64,000 bases of DNA, taken from positions 186,001 to 250,000 of the forward strand of contig NZ_CAXBOD010000002.1 of the NCBI RefSeq assembly GCF_963977235.1, given 5' to 3'. The position numbers were made by a program, and so were the translations under genes. A model generated the notes under the pieces. The model was not told the DNA's origin. It saw only the letters and a program-made list of their open reading frames with translations, and searched no databases. This DNA is from Albimonas sp963977235 (lineage in GTDB: Bacteria > Pseudomonadota > Alphaproteobacteria > Rhodobacterales > Rhodobacteraceae). Shown here one piece after another: positions 7,822 to 16,018 of this stretch (position 1 is its first letter; each line of letters starts with the position of its first letter).

Positions 7822-9525
7822 TCAGCCGGCGCGGCGGGCGTCGGCGGGGAGGGCGGCCTCGGCGGCGATGCGGGCCAGCGCCTCGGTCTGGGAGGCGGGG
7901 CGGCCCAGCAGGAAGCCCTGGCCGAAACCGCAGCCCAGCGCGCGCAGGCGGGCGAGCTGGGCCGCGGTCTCGATCCCCTCGGCGGTCGCGTCGACGCCCA
8001 GGCCGCGGGCCAGGCCCAGCACCGCGCGCAGGATCTCGTCGCCCTCGCCCGCGTCGCCGGCGCGGGCGATGAAGCCCTTGTCGATCTTGATGCCGTCAAA
8101 GCGCAGGCGGGTGATCTGGGCGAGGCTGGAACAGCCCGCGCCGAAGTCGTCCAGCGCCACCCGCACCCCGGCCTCGCGCAGGCTGTCGAGGATCATCACG
8201 CCCATGTCGGGATTGCGCATCACCGCGGTCTCGGTCACCTCGATCTGCAGGCGGGCGGGGGGCAGGCCGGCGTTCGCGAGGGCGCCCAGGATCCGGGGCG
8301 CGAGCTCCGGGTCCCCGAGCTGTGTGGGCGAGATGTTGAACGACAGGCGCAGCCGCTCCGGCCAGCGCACGGCGTCGGCGCAGGCCTGACTCAGCAGCTG
8401 CTCGGACAGGCGCATGATCTGTCCGGTCTCCTCGGCGAGCGCCACGAACTCCGCCGGGGCGGCGGCGGGGGCGCCGTCGGGGCCGGTCCAGCGGGCCAGC
8501 GCCTCGAATCCCGCGAGGCGCCCGCTCGCGAGCTCGACCAGCGGCTGGTAGAGCAGAGAGATCGCCGGGGAAACCTGCGCCGCCGCCGGTTTGCCCGGCT
8601 TGTCCGAAGCGCCCGAGGGCTCGGTCGGCCTCGCGGCCAGGGCGCGGCGCAGCCCGGTCTCGAGCTCGGCCCGGCGAGCCAGCGCGTCGCCCATCTCGGG
8701 ACGGTAGGCGGCCGCCTGGCCGCGCCCGCTGTCCTTGGCCGCGTAGAGCGCGGCGTCGGCCATGCCCAGCGCCTCGGCGAGGCGCGGCGTGTCCTCGGGG
8801 AGCAGCGCGACGCCGACCGAGGCGCCGACGCGCACCGCCACGCCGCCAAGCTCGATCGACTCCGAGAGCGCCGCGCAGATGCGGTCGCCCAGGGCCAGCG
8901 GATCGGGGGCGACGGCCCGGTCGACGATCACCACGAACTCGTCCCCGCCAAGGCGCGCGATGACACCGCCTGGAACCGCGCGGCGCAGTCGGGCCGCGCT
9001 TTCGCGCAGCAGGGCGTCGCCGCCCTCGTGGCCGACCAGGGTGTTGACCTGCTTGAAGCCGTCGAGGTCCAGCGCCAGCACCGCGCCCCGCTCCAGCCCC
9101 ATGTCGTCGGTCCGACGATCGGGCCCCGAGGCCCAGGGGCGGCCGGCGGCGCGCCGATCCGCGCGCGAGCGGCGGTCGACGCCGTGGCGGGCGGTCATCT
9201 CGTCGATGAAGCGGCGGTTGAACAGGCCGGTCAGCGGATCGTGCAGGGCCAGCCAGGCGACCTCGGCCTCGGCCCGGTCGCGTCCGGCCTCGCTCCTGCG
9301 CAGCACCAGGCCGCGGCGGGCCAGCGCGACCATCGCCAGCAGCCCCGCCAGTGCCAGCGCCAGCAGCAGCTCGTCGAGTTCCCAGTCCTCGTGCACGACC
9401 ATCAGGCCGACCACGTCGTCCATGACGTCATAGGCGCTTGCCACGGCGTAGACCGCGACCCAGCAGATCACGAACATCCCTTCGGCGCTCTGCGCCAGGG
9501 TGAGAGCGCGCCGCACGAGCGCCAT
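7822..9525 (-). CDS. membrane GGDEF-EAL protein (cyclic-di-GMP turnover)
   Basis: Protein of 567 residues. Two N-terminal hydrophobic segments (FVICWVAVYAVASAY and LLLALALAGLLAMVAL) anchor it in the inner membrane. A GGDEF domain follows with intact RLGGDEFVV but no RxxD inhibitory site before it (the residues are RRAVPGG). A charged insert of about 40 residues lies between DPLTGLFNRRF and the ALDLDGFKQVN strand. The EAL domain has YQPLVE, FEALARW, EVTET, LDDFGAGCSSL and IKIDKGFI, so it looks catalytically competent. Net activity cannot be predicted; lack of the I-site removes product inhibition of the cyclase half. ATG 9525 is chosen because GGAGG sits 7 nt upstream; a TTG at 9540 would overlap it. 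Transcribed divergently from ugpB. Confidence 0.92.
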   Translation of the reverse strand: MALVRRALTLAQSAEGMFVICWVAVYAVASAYDVMDDVVGLMVVHEDWELDELLLALALAGLLAMVALARRGLVLRRSEAGRDRAEAEVAWLALHDPLTGLFNRRFIDEMTARHGVDRRSRADRRAAGRPWASGPDRRTDDMGLERGAVLALDLDGFKQVNTLVGHEGGDALLRESAARLRRAVPGGVIARLGGDEFVVIVDRAVAPDPLALGDRICAALSESIELGGVAVRVGASVGVALLPEDTPRLAEALGMADAALYAAKDSGRGQAAAYRPEMGDALARRAELETGLRRALAARPTEPSGASDKPGKPAAAQVSPAISLLYQPLVELASGRLAGFEALARWTGPDGAPAAAPAEFVALAEETGQIMRLSEQLLSQACADAVRWPERLRLSFNISPTQLGDPELAPRILGALANAGLPPARLQIEVTETAVMRNPDMGVMILDSLREAGVRVALDDFGAGCSSLAQITRLRFDGIKIDKGFIARAGDAGEGDEILRAVLGLARGLGVDATAEGIETAAQLARLRALGCGFGQGFLLGRPASQTEALARIAAEAALPADARRAG

Positions 9526-9609
9526 GCCATGTCCTCCCAAGCCGATCCCGCGATGGTCATGGGCCGCCGGAGGCTAAGTCCGGGTTAAAGACGCCGCCGC
9601 TCCGCGCGA

Positions 9610-9653
9610 CTGCAATGCAAACGACATCAAACCGTGATCCGCACGACATCGAG
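9610..9653 (+). promoter_or_regulatory. candidate double PHO box upstream of ugpB
   Basis: Four direct half-sites occur at exact 11-bp spacing: CTGCAAT (9610), ACGACAT (9621), CCGTGAT (9632) and ACGACAT (9643). All four keep G at position 3 and AT at positions 6-7 of the PhoB half-site CTGTCAT, with 4-5 of 7 matches each. ACGACATC is repeated identically 22 bp apart. PhoB control of ugp is established in other bacteria; binding here is inferred. Confidence 0.6.
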
Positions 9654-9729
9654 CGCCGCTAGGCATCGCCACGGTCCGCTCGCGGCGCCCGGGGGGCGCG
9701 CGGGCTCCCGACGTTCATGAGGGTTACGC

Positions 9730-11031
9730 ATGCTCCGCAAGACGCTGCTCGCAGCCGGCGCGCTGGCCGCCACGGCCACCTACGCCCAGGCCCAGACCGA
9801 AATCACCTGGTGGCACGCCATGGGCGGCGCCCTTGGCGAGACGGTCAACGAGATCTCGACCCAGTTCAACGAGAGCCAGTCCGACTACAGGATCACCCCG
9901 ATCTACAAGGGCGGCTACGAAGAGACCCTGACCAACGTCATCGCCGCCTTCCGCGCCGGCGAGCAGCCCAACATCGTGCAGGTGTTCGATGCGGGCAGCG
10001 CCACGATCATCGGCGCCACGGGCGCGGTGCTGCCGGCCGAGGACCTGCTGAACGAAGCCGGCGCCGGCTTCGACGTGACCGACTACATCGACGGCGTGCG
10101 CTACATGTACGCCGACGCCTCGGGCAAGATGATCGGCATGCCGTTCAACTCGTCCACACCGATCCTCTACTACAACGAGGACGCGCTGAAGGCCGCGGGC
10201 GTCGAGGCGCCCAAGACCTGGGAAGAGTTCGAGGAGATCGCGCCCAAGCTCAAGGAGGCCGGCTACGTCCCGCTGGCCCAGAGCCACATGCCCTGGATCT
10301 TCGTCGAGAACTTCTTCTCGCGCCACAACCTGCCGTTCGCGACGCAGAACAACGGCTATGAGTCCGCCCAGGACGTCGAGCTGCTGCTGTCCTCGACGCC
10401 CGAGCTGCAGATGCACTTCGACAAGCTGAAGGAATGGCAGGACGCGGGCCTGTTCGGCTACTACGGCCCCGGCTGGAACGACAACCAGCAGCCGTTCGAG
10501 AATGGCGACGTGGCGATGTGGATCGGCTCCTCGGGCAGCTTCGGCGGCCTGCAGCAGTCGATGAAGCATCCCTTCGCCTCGACCTACCTGCCCTACTGGG
10601 GTTCGGTCGAGGGCGCCGGCGGGTCGACCTTCATCGGCGGCGCCGCGCTGTTCGCGCTGACCGGCCATGACGAAGCCGAGAACCAGGCCACCGCCGCGTT
10701 CTTCGAGTTCCTGACCTCGCCCGAGGTCCAGTACATGTGGCACCGTCAGACCGGCTACGTGCCGATCACCAACGCCGCCTACGAGATGGCCAAGGCCGAC
10801 GGCTACTACGACGAGGCCCCCTCGGCCGAGACCGGCATCCTGCAGCTGCTGCTGCCGGCCGGCGAGTGGACCCGCGGCTATCGCCTGGGCTTCTACCCGC
10901 AGGTCCGCGACGTCATCAACCGCGAGACCGGCAAGATCTTCTCCGACGAGACCTCGGTCGAGGACGCGCTGAAGACGATCGACGAGGAAGGCGACCAGAT
11001 CCTGGAGCGCTTCGCCAAGACCTCGGGCTGA
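9730..11031 (+). CDS. ugpB: glycerol-3-phosphate ABC transporter, periplasmic binding protein
   Basis: Secreted binding protein of 433 residues with a Sec signal peptide (MLRKTLLAAGALAATATYAQAQ) cleaved around residue 22. The mature start TEITWWHAMGGALGE is characteristic of UgpB, the sn-glycerol-3-phosphate/glycerophosphodiester receptor. Extracellular-solute-binding family 1 features continue through FRAGEQPNIVQVFDAG and SSTPILYYNEDAL. It is the first gene of ugpBAEC and is preceded by PHO-box-like repeats, so induction under phosphate starvation is expected. The ribosome site GAGGG is 6-7 nt before ATG. A hairpin after the gene may reduce downstream expression relative to this abundant protein. 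Confidence 0.95.
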   Translation: MLRKTLLAAGALAATATYAQAQTEITWWHAMGGALGETVNEISTQFNESQSDYRITPIYKGGYEETLTNVIAAFRAGEQPNIVQVFDAGSATIIGATGAVLPAEDLLNEAGAGFDVTDYIDGVRYMYADASGKMIGMPFNSSTPILYYNEDALKAAGVEAPKTWEEFEEIAPKLKEAGYVPLAQSHMPWIFVENFFSRHNLPFATQNNGYESAQDVELLLSSTPELQMHFDKLKEWQDAGLFGYYGPGWNDNQQPFENGDVAMWIGSSGSFGGLQQSMKHPFASTYLPYWGSVEGAGGSTFIGGAALFALTGHDEAENQATAAFFEFLTSPEVQYMWHRQTGYVPITNAAYEMAKADGYYDEAPSAETGILQLLLPAGEWTRGYRLGFYPQVRDVINRETGKIFSDETSVEDALKTIDEEGDQILERFAKTSG

Positions 11032-11048
11032 TCGCCCGGCCATGGCGG

Positions 11049-11084
11049 ACGGGGGCGCCCGCGCGGCGTCCCCGTTCTCTTTCC
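11049..11084 (+). terminator. attenuator-like hairpin between ugpB and ugpA
   Basis: ACGGGGGCGCC (11049-11059) pairs with GGCGTCCCCGT (11065-11075), including one G-U pair, around a 5-nt loop, followed by TCTCTTT. A second GC hairpin CCGGGGG/CCCCCGG follows at 11083-11100. In a 147-nt gap inside an operon this more likely gives partial termination or 3'-end protection of ugpB mRNA than full termination. Confidence 0.6.
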
Positions 11085-11178
11085 GGGGGAGGGCCCCCGG
11101 CGAGACCTCGGGGGACGCTCCCCGCCGCCTTTCCGGGGGTTCGCCCCCACCCACGATCCCACCGCGAGCCGCATTCCC

Positions 11179-12060
11179 ATGAAGAAGGCCCTCTTCGGCC
11201 CCTCCCTGACGCCTTACCTGCTGCTGCTGCCGCAGATGGCGATCGTCGCGATCTTCTTCCTGTGGCCCTCGGCCGAGGCGGTGCGCTCGTCCTTCCACAT
11301 CGAGGATCCGTTCTTCGGCACGGCGACCTTCGTGGGCGTGGACAACTACGTCGACGCGGTCACCAACTCGACCTACGCCCGCTCGGCCCGGTTCACGGCG
11401 CTGTTCACGGTGGTGGTGGCGCTGTTCAGCCTCGGCATCGCGCTGGCGCTGGCGGTATCGGCCGACGCGGTGCTGCGGGGGAAGTCGACCTACAAGACCT
11501 CGTTGATGTGGGTCTACGCCATCGCGCCGCCCGTGGCCGGGCTGATGGGCTCGATGTTCTTCGACCAGCACATCGGCCCGCTGAAGGAGTTCGCCGCCTG
11601 GCTGGGCTGGGACATGCGCGTGGGGTTCGACTATTTCGACACCGCCGTGGCGATGATGACGGTCGCGGCCTGGAAGCAGATCCCGGTCAACTTCATCTTC
11701 TTCCTCTCGGGCCTGCAGGGCATCCCCACTTCCCTGCGCGAGGCGGCGTCGATCGACTGCCGTTCGCCGGTGCGGCGGTTCTGGACGGTGGTGTTCCCGC
11801 TCCTGGCGCCGACCAGCTTCTTCCTGCTGATCATCAACATCACCTACGCCTTCTTCGAGACCTTCGGCGTCGTCGACGTGATGCTGAAGGGCGAGCCGGG
11901 CAACAACCCCGTGACGCTGGTCTACAAGGTCTATCTCGACGGCTTCCGCGGCCAGGACCTGGGGGGCAGCTCGGCCCAGTCGGTGATCCTGATGGCGGCC
12001 GTGTTCCTTCTCACCGTGATCCAGTTCCGCCTGATCGAGCGGCGCGTCCACTACACCTGA
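11179..12060 (+). CDS. ugpA: glycerol-3-phosphate ABC transporter permease
   Basis: Inner-membrane permease of 293 residues. The first transmembrane helix (YLLLLPQMAIVAIFFLWP) is followed by the periplasmic SSFHIEDPFFG region and about five further helices. The cytoplasmic EAA loop that contacts the ATPase is EAASIDCRSPVRRFW; the usual Gly of the IDGA core is Cys here, a mild deviation. The C-terminal LIERRVHYT matches UgpA. It forms a heterodimer with UgpE and works with UgpC. The stop is 10 nt before ugpE. Confidence 0.94.
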   Translation: MKKALFGPSLTPYLLLLPQMAIVAIFFLWPSAEAVRSSFHIEDPFFGTATFVGVDNYVDAVTNSTYARSARFTALFTVVVALFSLGIALALAVSADAVLRGKSTYKTSLMWVYAIAPPVAGLMGSMFFDQHIGPLKEFAAWLGWDMRVGFDYFDTAVAMMTVAAWKQIPVNFIFFLSGLQGIPTSLREAASIDCRSPVRRFWTVVFPLLAPTSFFLLIINITYAFFETFGVVDVMLKGEPGNNPVTLVYKVYLDGFRGQDLGGSSAQSVILMAAVFLLTVIQFRLIERRVHYT

Positions 12061-12070
12061 GGCCAGACCC

Positions 12071-12988
12071 ATGACCGTCACAACCGATCCGGCGCTGGCC
12101 GCCTCCTGGTCGCGCGCCGCCGCCTCGGCGGGCGCGCGGCGCAGGCGCAGCCGCGTGCAGCTCTATCACCATGCGGTGCTGATCTTGGGCGTGCTGCTGA
12201 TGATGGCCCCGCTGGTGGTGGCCTTCGCCTCCTCGACCTACGACCCCGTGGTGATCCACTCCGAGGGGCTGCAGCTGGGCTATGGGGGGGAGTTCGCCTC
12301 CACCTACGGCGCGGTCCTGTTCGACCGGGGCGGCTTCACCGGAGAGGTCACCGGCGTGCGGATGCTTTGGAACTCGGTGATCCTCGGGATGGGCTTTGCG
12401 GTCGGCAAGATCGTGATCTCGATGCTGGCGGCCTACGCCATCGTCTACTTCCGCTTCCCGCTGGGCTCGCTGGCGTTCTGGATCATCTTCTCGACCCTGC
12501 TGCTGCCGCTCGAGGTGCGGATCCTGCCCTCCTACGAGGTGGTGCAGTCGATGGGCCTTCTGAACACCTACACCGGGCTGATCCTGCCGCTGATCGCCTC
12601 GGCCACCGGCACCTTCTTCTTCCGCCAGTTCTTCAAGTCGGTCCCCGACGAGCTGCTGGAGGCCGCGCGCATCGACGGCGCGGGGCCGGTGCGCTTCTTC
12701 ATCGACATCCTGGTTCCGCTCTCGAAGACGATGATGGCCGCGATCTTCATCATCATGTTCGTGGTGGGCTGGAACCAGTATCTGTGGCCCGCGCTGATGA
12801 CCACGGACGAGGGCATGTTCACCATCGTGCGCGGCATCCGCCAGATCCTGCAGGTGTGGATCGGCGCCAACATCCCCGACTACAACAAGGCCCTGGCCAT
12901 GGCGATCCTGGCCATGGTTCCCCCCGCGCTGATCGTCCTGATCTTCCAGCGCGCCTTCGTGAAGGGCCTGGTGGAGAGCGAGAAATGA
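12071..12988 (+). CDS. ugpE: glycerol-3-phosphate ABC transporter permease
   Basis: Second permease subunit, 305 residues, slightly longer than usual because of a basic N-terminal extension rich in Ala/Arg before the first helix (VLILGVLLMMAPLVVAF). The EAA loop is canonical (EAARIDGAGPVRFF). About six transmembrane helices, with QYLWPALMTTDEG near the C-terminal half as in UgpE. Its stop overlaps the ugpC start by four bases (ATGA), indicating translational coupling. Confidence 0.94.
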   Translation: MTVTTDPALAASWSRAAASAGARRRRSRVQLYHHAVLILGVLLMMAPLVVAFASSTYDPVVIHSEGLQLGYGGEFASTYGAVLFDRGGFTGEVTGVRMLWNSVILGMGFAVGKIVISMLAAYAIVYFRFPLGSLAFWIIFSTLLLPLEVRILPSYEVVQSMGLLNTYTGLILPLIASATGTFFFRQFFKSVPDELLEAARIDGAGPVRFFIDILVPLSKTMMAAIFIIMFVVGWNQYLWPALMTTDEGMFTIVRGIRQILQVWIGANIPDYNKALAMAILAMVPPALIVLIFQRAFVKGLVESEK

Positions 12989-14124
12989 TCAAGATCCTCG
13001 AAGCGGTCGCCTCCGACGTGACCTCCGACATGGCCTCTGACTGGGCCCCCGTCGGCCCGCCCGTTCCCTCCGACCGCGCCCTGACGCTCGAGATCGACGG
13101 CGTGGTCAAGCGCTACCCCAACGGGGCGCTGGCGGTGAAGGGCGTCGACATCCAGGTGGGGCAGGGCGAGCTGGTGGTCTTCGTCGGGCCGTCCGGCTGC
13201 GGCAAGTCCACGCTCCTGCGCATGGTCGCGGGGCTCGAGGAGGTCTCGGAGGGCGAGATCCGCATCGACGGGCGCCGGGTGAACGACGCCGACCCCGCCG
13301 ACCGGGACATCGCCATGGTGTTCCAGAACTATGCGCTTTACCCGCACATGACGGTGCGCAGGAACCTCGCCTACGGGTTGCAGAACCGAAAGATCGCCCG
13401 CGAGGTGATCGCCGAGAAGGTCGCCCAGGCCGCCGCGATGCTCCAGATCGAGGAGTTCCTCGACCGCAAGCCCGCCCAGCTTTCGGGCGGCCAGCGCCAG
13501 CGGGTGGCGATGGGCCGGGCCATCGTGCGCGATCCCAAGGTGTTCCTGTTCGACGAGCCGCTCTCGAACCTCGACGCGCGCCTGCGCAACCAGATGCGGC
13601 TCGAGATCCGCAAGCTGCAGCGCCGGCTGGGGGTTTCGGCGATCTATGTGACCCACGATCAGGTCGAGGCGATGACGCTCGCCGACCGCATCGTGGTCCT
13701 GAACGGCGGTCTGGTCGAGCAGGTCGGGACCCCGGCCGAGGTCTACGCCCGCCCCGCCACCACCTTCGTCGCCTCCTTCATCGGCGCGCCGGCGATGAAC
13801 CTGCTCGACGCCGTGGTCGAGGGCGACCGGCTGCGCGTGGGCGAGGCCGCGATCCCGGCCCCCCTCGGCGCGCCCCAGGGCCCGGCGAAGGCCGGCCTGC
13901 GCCCGGAGAAGGCCCGCCTCGCCGCCCCCGGCGCCGGCCTGCCGTTCGCGCTCGAGGCGGTCGAGGAGCTGGGCGCCACCCGCCTCCTGCACGGGCTCGC
14001 GGCAGGGGCGCCGGTGGTGATCGCGGCCGACGCCGCGTTGCCGCTGCCCTCGGGCCCGCTGTCGCTGACCGCGGATCCCGCCGACCTGCACCTGTTCGAC
14101 GCCAACAGCGGGGCCCGACTGTGA
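12985..14124 (+). CDS. ugpC: glycerol-3-phosphate ABC transporter ATP-binding protein
   Basis: ATPase of 379 residues of the MalK/UgpC class. The Walker A GPSGCGKST is at about residue 68. Then come the Q-loop MVFQNYALYPHMTV, signature LSGGQRQR near 165, Walker B VFLFDEP near 186, and H-loop YVTHDQVEAMTLAD. A C-terminal TOBE/OB regulatory domain with LRPEKARL follows. A 25-residue acidic N-terminal extension (MIKILEAVASDVTSDMASDW) precedes the ABC domain; the start is set by the ATGA overlap with ugpE. It powers UgpAE. The gene ends in a GTGA overlap with the next gene. Confidence 0.94.
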   Translation: MIKILEAVASDVTSDMASDWAPVGPPVPSDRALTLEIDGVVKRYPNGALAVKGVDIQVGQGELVVFVGPSGCGKSTLLRMVAGLEEVSEGEIRIDGRRVNDADPADRDIAMVFQNYALYPHMTVRRNLAYGLQNRKIAREVIAEKVAQAAAMLQIEEFLDRKPAQLSGGQRQRVAMGRAIVRDPKVFLFDEPLSNLDARLRNQMRLEIRKLQRRLGVSAIYVTHDQVEAMTLADRIVVLNGGLVEQVGTPAEVYARPATTFVASFIGAPAMNLLDAVVEGDRLRVGEAAIPAPLGAPQGPAKAGLRPEKARLAAPGAGLPFALEAVEELGATRLLHGLAAGAPVVIAADAALPLPSGPLSLTADPADLHLFDANSGARL

Positions 14125-14831
14125 GACTGACCGACGCGCTCGCCGCCCGCCAGGGCGAGGCGGCCCCGACCTACCTCGACCTGCGCTTCGACGCCCAGGG
14201 CCACGCGCTGCCAGACCCCGGCTGCACCGTCATCGCCCATGTGCGGGAGCCTGCGGCCAACGCGGCGCTCGCCACCGTGCGGGCCACGATGCAGGCCGCC
14301 GGTCTCGCCCGTTTCTGGGCCTGGCTGCCGCCCGCCTCGTTCCACATGACGATGTTCGACATGCTGCTGCACGGCCGCCGCGGCGCGGCCTGGCCGCAGC
14401 ACCTCTCGCCCACCTTGTCCGGCCGCCTCGCCGACGAGGCGCTGATCGAAGCCCTGCGCGGCTTCTCGCTCGACACCGACCCGGTGTTCGCCATGAAGCT
14501 CGACGGGCTGACCCTGTCGCCCTCGGGCATGGGCGTGGCGCTCAGCGGCCGCACCCCGGCCGAGGACGCCCGCCTGCGCGCCCTGCGCGACCGCCTGGCC
14601 GCGGCGACCGGCCTCGCGGCCCGTCCGGGGCATGCGGACTACCGCTTCCACGTCACGCTCGCCTATCTGATCGACTGGCCCGCGCCCGAGGACGCCCGCG
14701 AGGCCGACGCCATGCTCTCGGAGGCCGAGTCCGCGCTGCTGGGCGCCCTGCCGACGCTGGACCTGGGCCCGCCCGAGGTCTGCCTGTTCGACGACATGAC
14801 CGAGTTCCGGCCTCTCTTCACCCTGTCCTGA
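14121..14831 (+). CDS. 2H phosphoesterase-like protein (DUF1868-type)
   Basis: Cytosolic protein of 236 residues. It carries the two H-x-T motifs of the 2H phosphoesterase (LigT-like) fold: FHMTMFD at residues 74-80 and FHVTLAYL at 176-183. Length and the motif context fit DUF1868, a family of unknown function. The GTG start overlaps the ugpC stop by four bases, so it belongs to the ugp operon. No glycerophosphodiester phosphodiesterase (ugpQ) is present, and this gene occupies its usual place. An enzyme acting on a cyclic or diester phosphate imported by Ugp is an attractive inference, not a demonstrated function. Confidence 0.8.
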   Translation: MRLTDALAARQGEAAPTYLDLRFDAQGHALPDPGCTVIAHVREPAANAALATVRATMQAAGLARFWAWLPPASFHMTMFDMLLHGRRGAAWPQHLSPTLSGRLADEALIEALRGFSLDTDPVFAMKLDGLTLSPSGMGVALSGRTPAEDARLRALRDRLAAATGLAARPGHADYRFHVTLAYLIDWPAPEDAREADAMLSEAESALLGALPTLDLGPPEVCLFDDMTEFRPLFTLS

Positions 14832-14926
14832 GCCCGCGCGCGCCCTCCTGCGGCGCCGCGCGGGGTTCAGCCGGGCGCGGGCGCTCCGATAGGCTCCCGC
14901 GAGACAGCAGAGCAATCGGAGCGCGC

Positions 14927-15871
14927 ATGTCCCGCATCCTGACCGTCACCCTGAACCCCGCCCTCGACCTGACCACCGGCGTCGCGCGGCTGGAGGAGGG
15001 CCACAAGATGCGCTGCACGCCGCCGCAGACGGACCCCGGCGGCGGCGGCGCCAATGTCTCCCGCGCCATCCGCAAGCTGGGCGGCGCGTCCGAGGCGTTC
15101 ATCTGCACCGGCGCCCCGCTCGGCCTGACCTACCGCGAGCGGTTCGAGGCCGGCGGCCTGCCCGCCATCTGGCATGACTGCGGCGTCCCCACCCGCCAGA
15201 GCATCGCCGTCCACGACCACGCCACCGGCGGCCAGTATCGCTTCGTGATGCCCGGGGAGCCCTGGGGCGAGCCGGTCTGGCAGGGCGCGCTCGCCGCCCT
15301 CACGCAGGCGATGCGCCCGGGCGACCTGGTGGTCCTCTCGGGCTCCCAGCCCCCCGGCGTGCCGGAGGACTTCCCGCGCCGCCTCTGCGCCCACGCGGGG
15401 CGGGTGGGGGCGAAAGTGATCGTGGACACCTCCGGCCGCCCGCTCGAGGTCGCCGCCCAGCCCAACACCGGCGCCTACGTGCTGCGGATGGACCACTACG
15501 AGGGGATGGAGCTGATGGGCTGGACCGAGTTCGGCCCCTCCGAGGCCGAGGCGCTGGCCCGCGAGCTTGTCGCCCGCGGCGCCGCCGAAATCGCCATCGT
15601 GACGCTCGGCGGCGACGGCGCCTGGGCCGCCACCGCCGAGGAGGCCTGGCGCTGCGCCCCCCCGGCGGTCGAGGTCCTCTCGACCACCGGCGCCGGCGAC
15701 AGTTTCGTGGCGGCGCTCGCGATCGGCCTGTCGGAGCGCCGTGCGTTCGAGGACACCATCGCCTTCGCCGTCGCCGCGGCCGCCGACGCCGTCACCACCG
15801 CGGGCACCGACCTGTGCACCCTCGAGGGCACGCTGGAGAAGCTGGCGCGGGTCACGCGCGAGCGGCTCTAG
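14927..15871 (+). CDS. PfkB-family sugar (phosphate) kinase
   Basis: Ribokinase-superfamily kinase of 314 residues. The N-terminal TVTLNPALDLTT is characteristic of the phosphofructokinase-2/1-phosphofructokinase/tagatose-6-phosphate kinase branch. GGGGANVSRAIRKLGG is the first PfkB signature. VLSTTGAGDSFVAAL near residue 255 is the second, with the catalytic Asp. It would phosphorylate a sugar phosphate with ATP in the cytosol; 6-phosphofructokinase II is the best guess. It lies 95 nt after the ugp operon on the same strand and may or may not be co-transcribed. Confidence 0.88.
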   Translation: MSRILTVTLNPALDLTTGVARLEEGHKMRCTPPQTDPGGGGANVSRAIRKLGGASEAFICTGAPLGLTYRERFEAGGLPAIWHDCGVPTRQSIAVHDHATGGQYRFVMPGEPWGEPVWQGALAALTQAMRPGDLVVLSGSQPPGVPEDFPRRLCAHAGRVGAKVIVDTSGRPLEVAAQPNTGAYVLRMDHYEGMELMGWTEFGPSEAEALARELVARGAAEIAIVTLGGDGAWAATAEEAWRCAPPAVEVLSTTGAGDSFVAALAIGLSERRAFEDTIAFAVAAAADAVTTAGTDLCTLEGTLEKLARVTRERL

Positions 15872-15965
15872 GGCCCGCGCCCGGCCGCGCCCCCCCACCG
15901 TTGCGGCCCCCCCCGCCGGCGAGCCCCCGCAGAGCGCCTGTCGAGGCGCAGACCCCGCCTGAACG

Positions 15966-15993
15966 AAAACCGCCGCCGGAGGTCCGGCGGCGG
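15966..15993 (-). terminator. intrinsic terminator of the tyrosine phosphatase gene
   Basis: CCGCCGCCGG (15970-15979) and CCGGCGGCGG (15984-15993) form a perfect 10-bp stem around AGGT. On the minus strand it is followed by TTTT (15969-15966). It lies 25 nt past the stop at 16019. Confidence 0.75.
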
Positions 15994-16018
15994 GTCTTGT
16001 CCGGCGCGGGGCAGGGGA

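Noticed and set aside
9724..12081. Minus-strand open frame of about 785 codons opposite ugpBA
   Set aside because: Shadow of the ugp genes; composition is His/Arg/Gly-rich and no family is recognisable.
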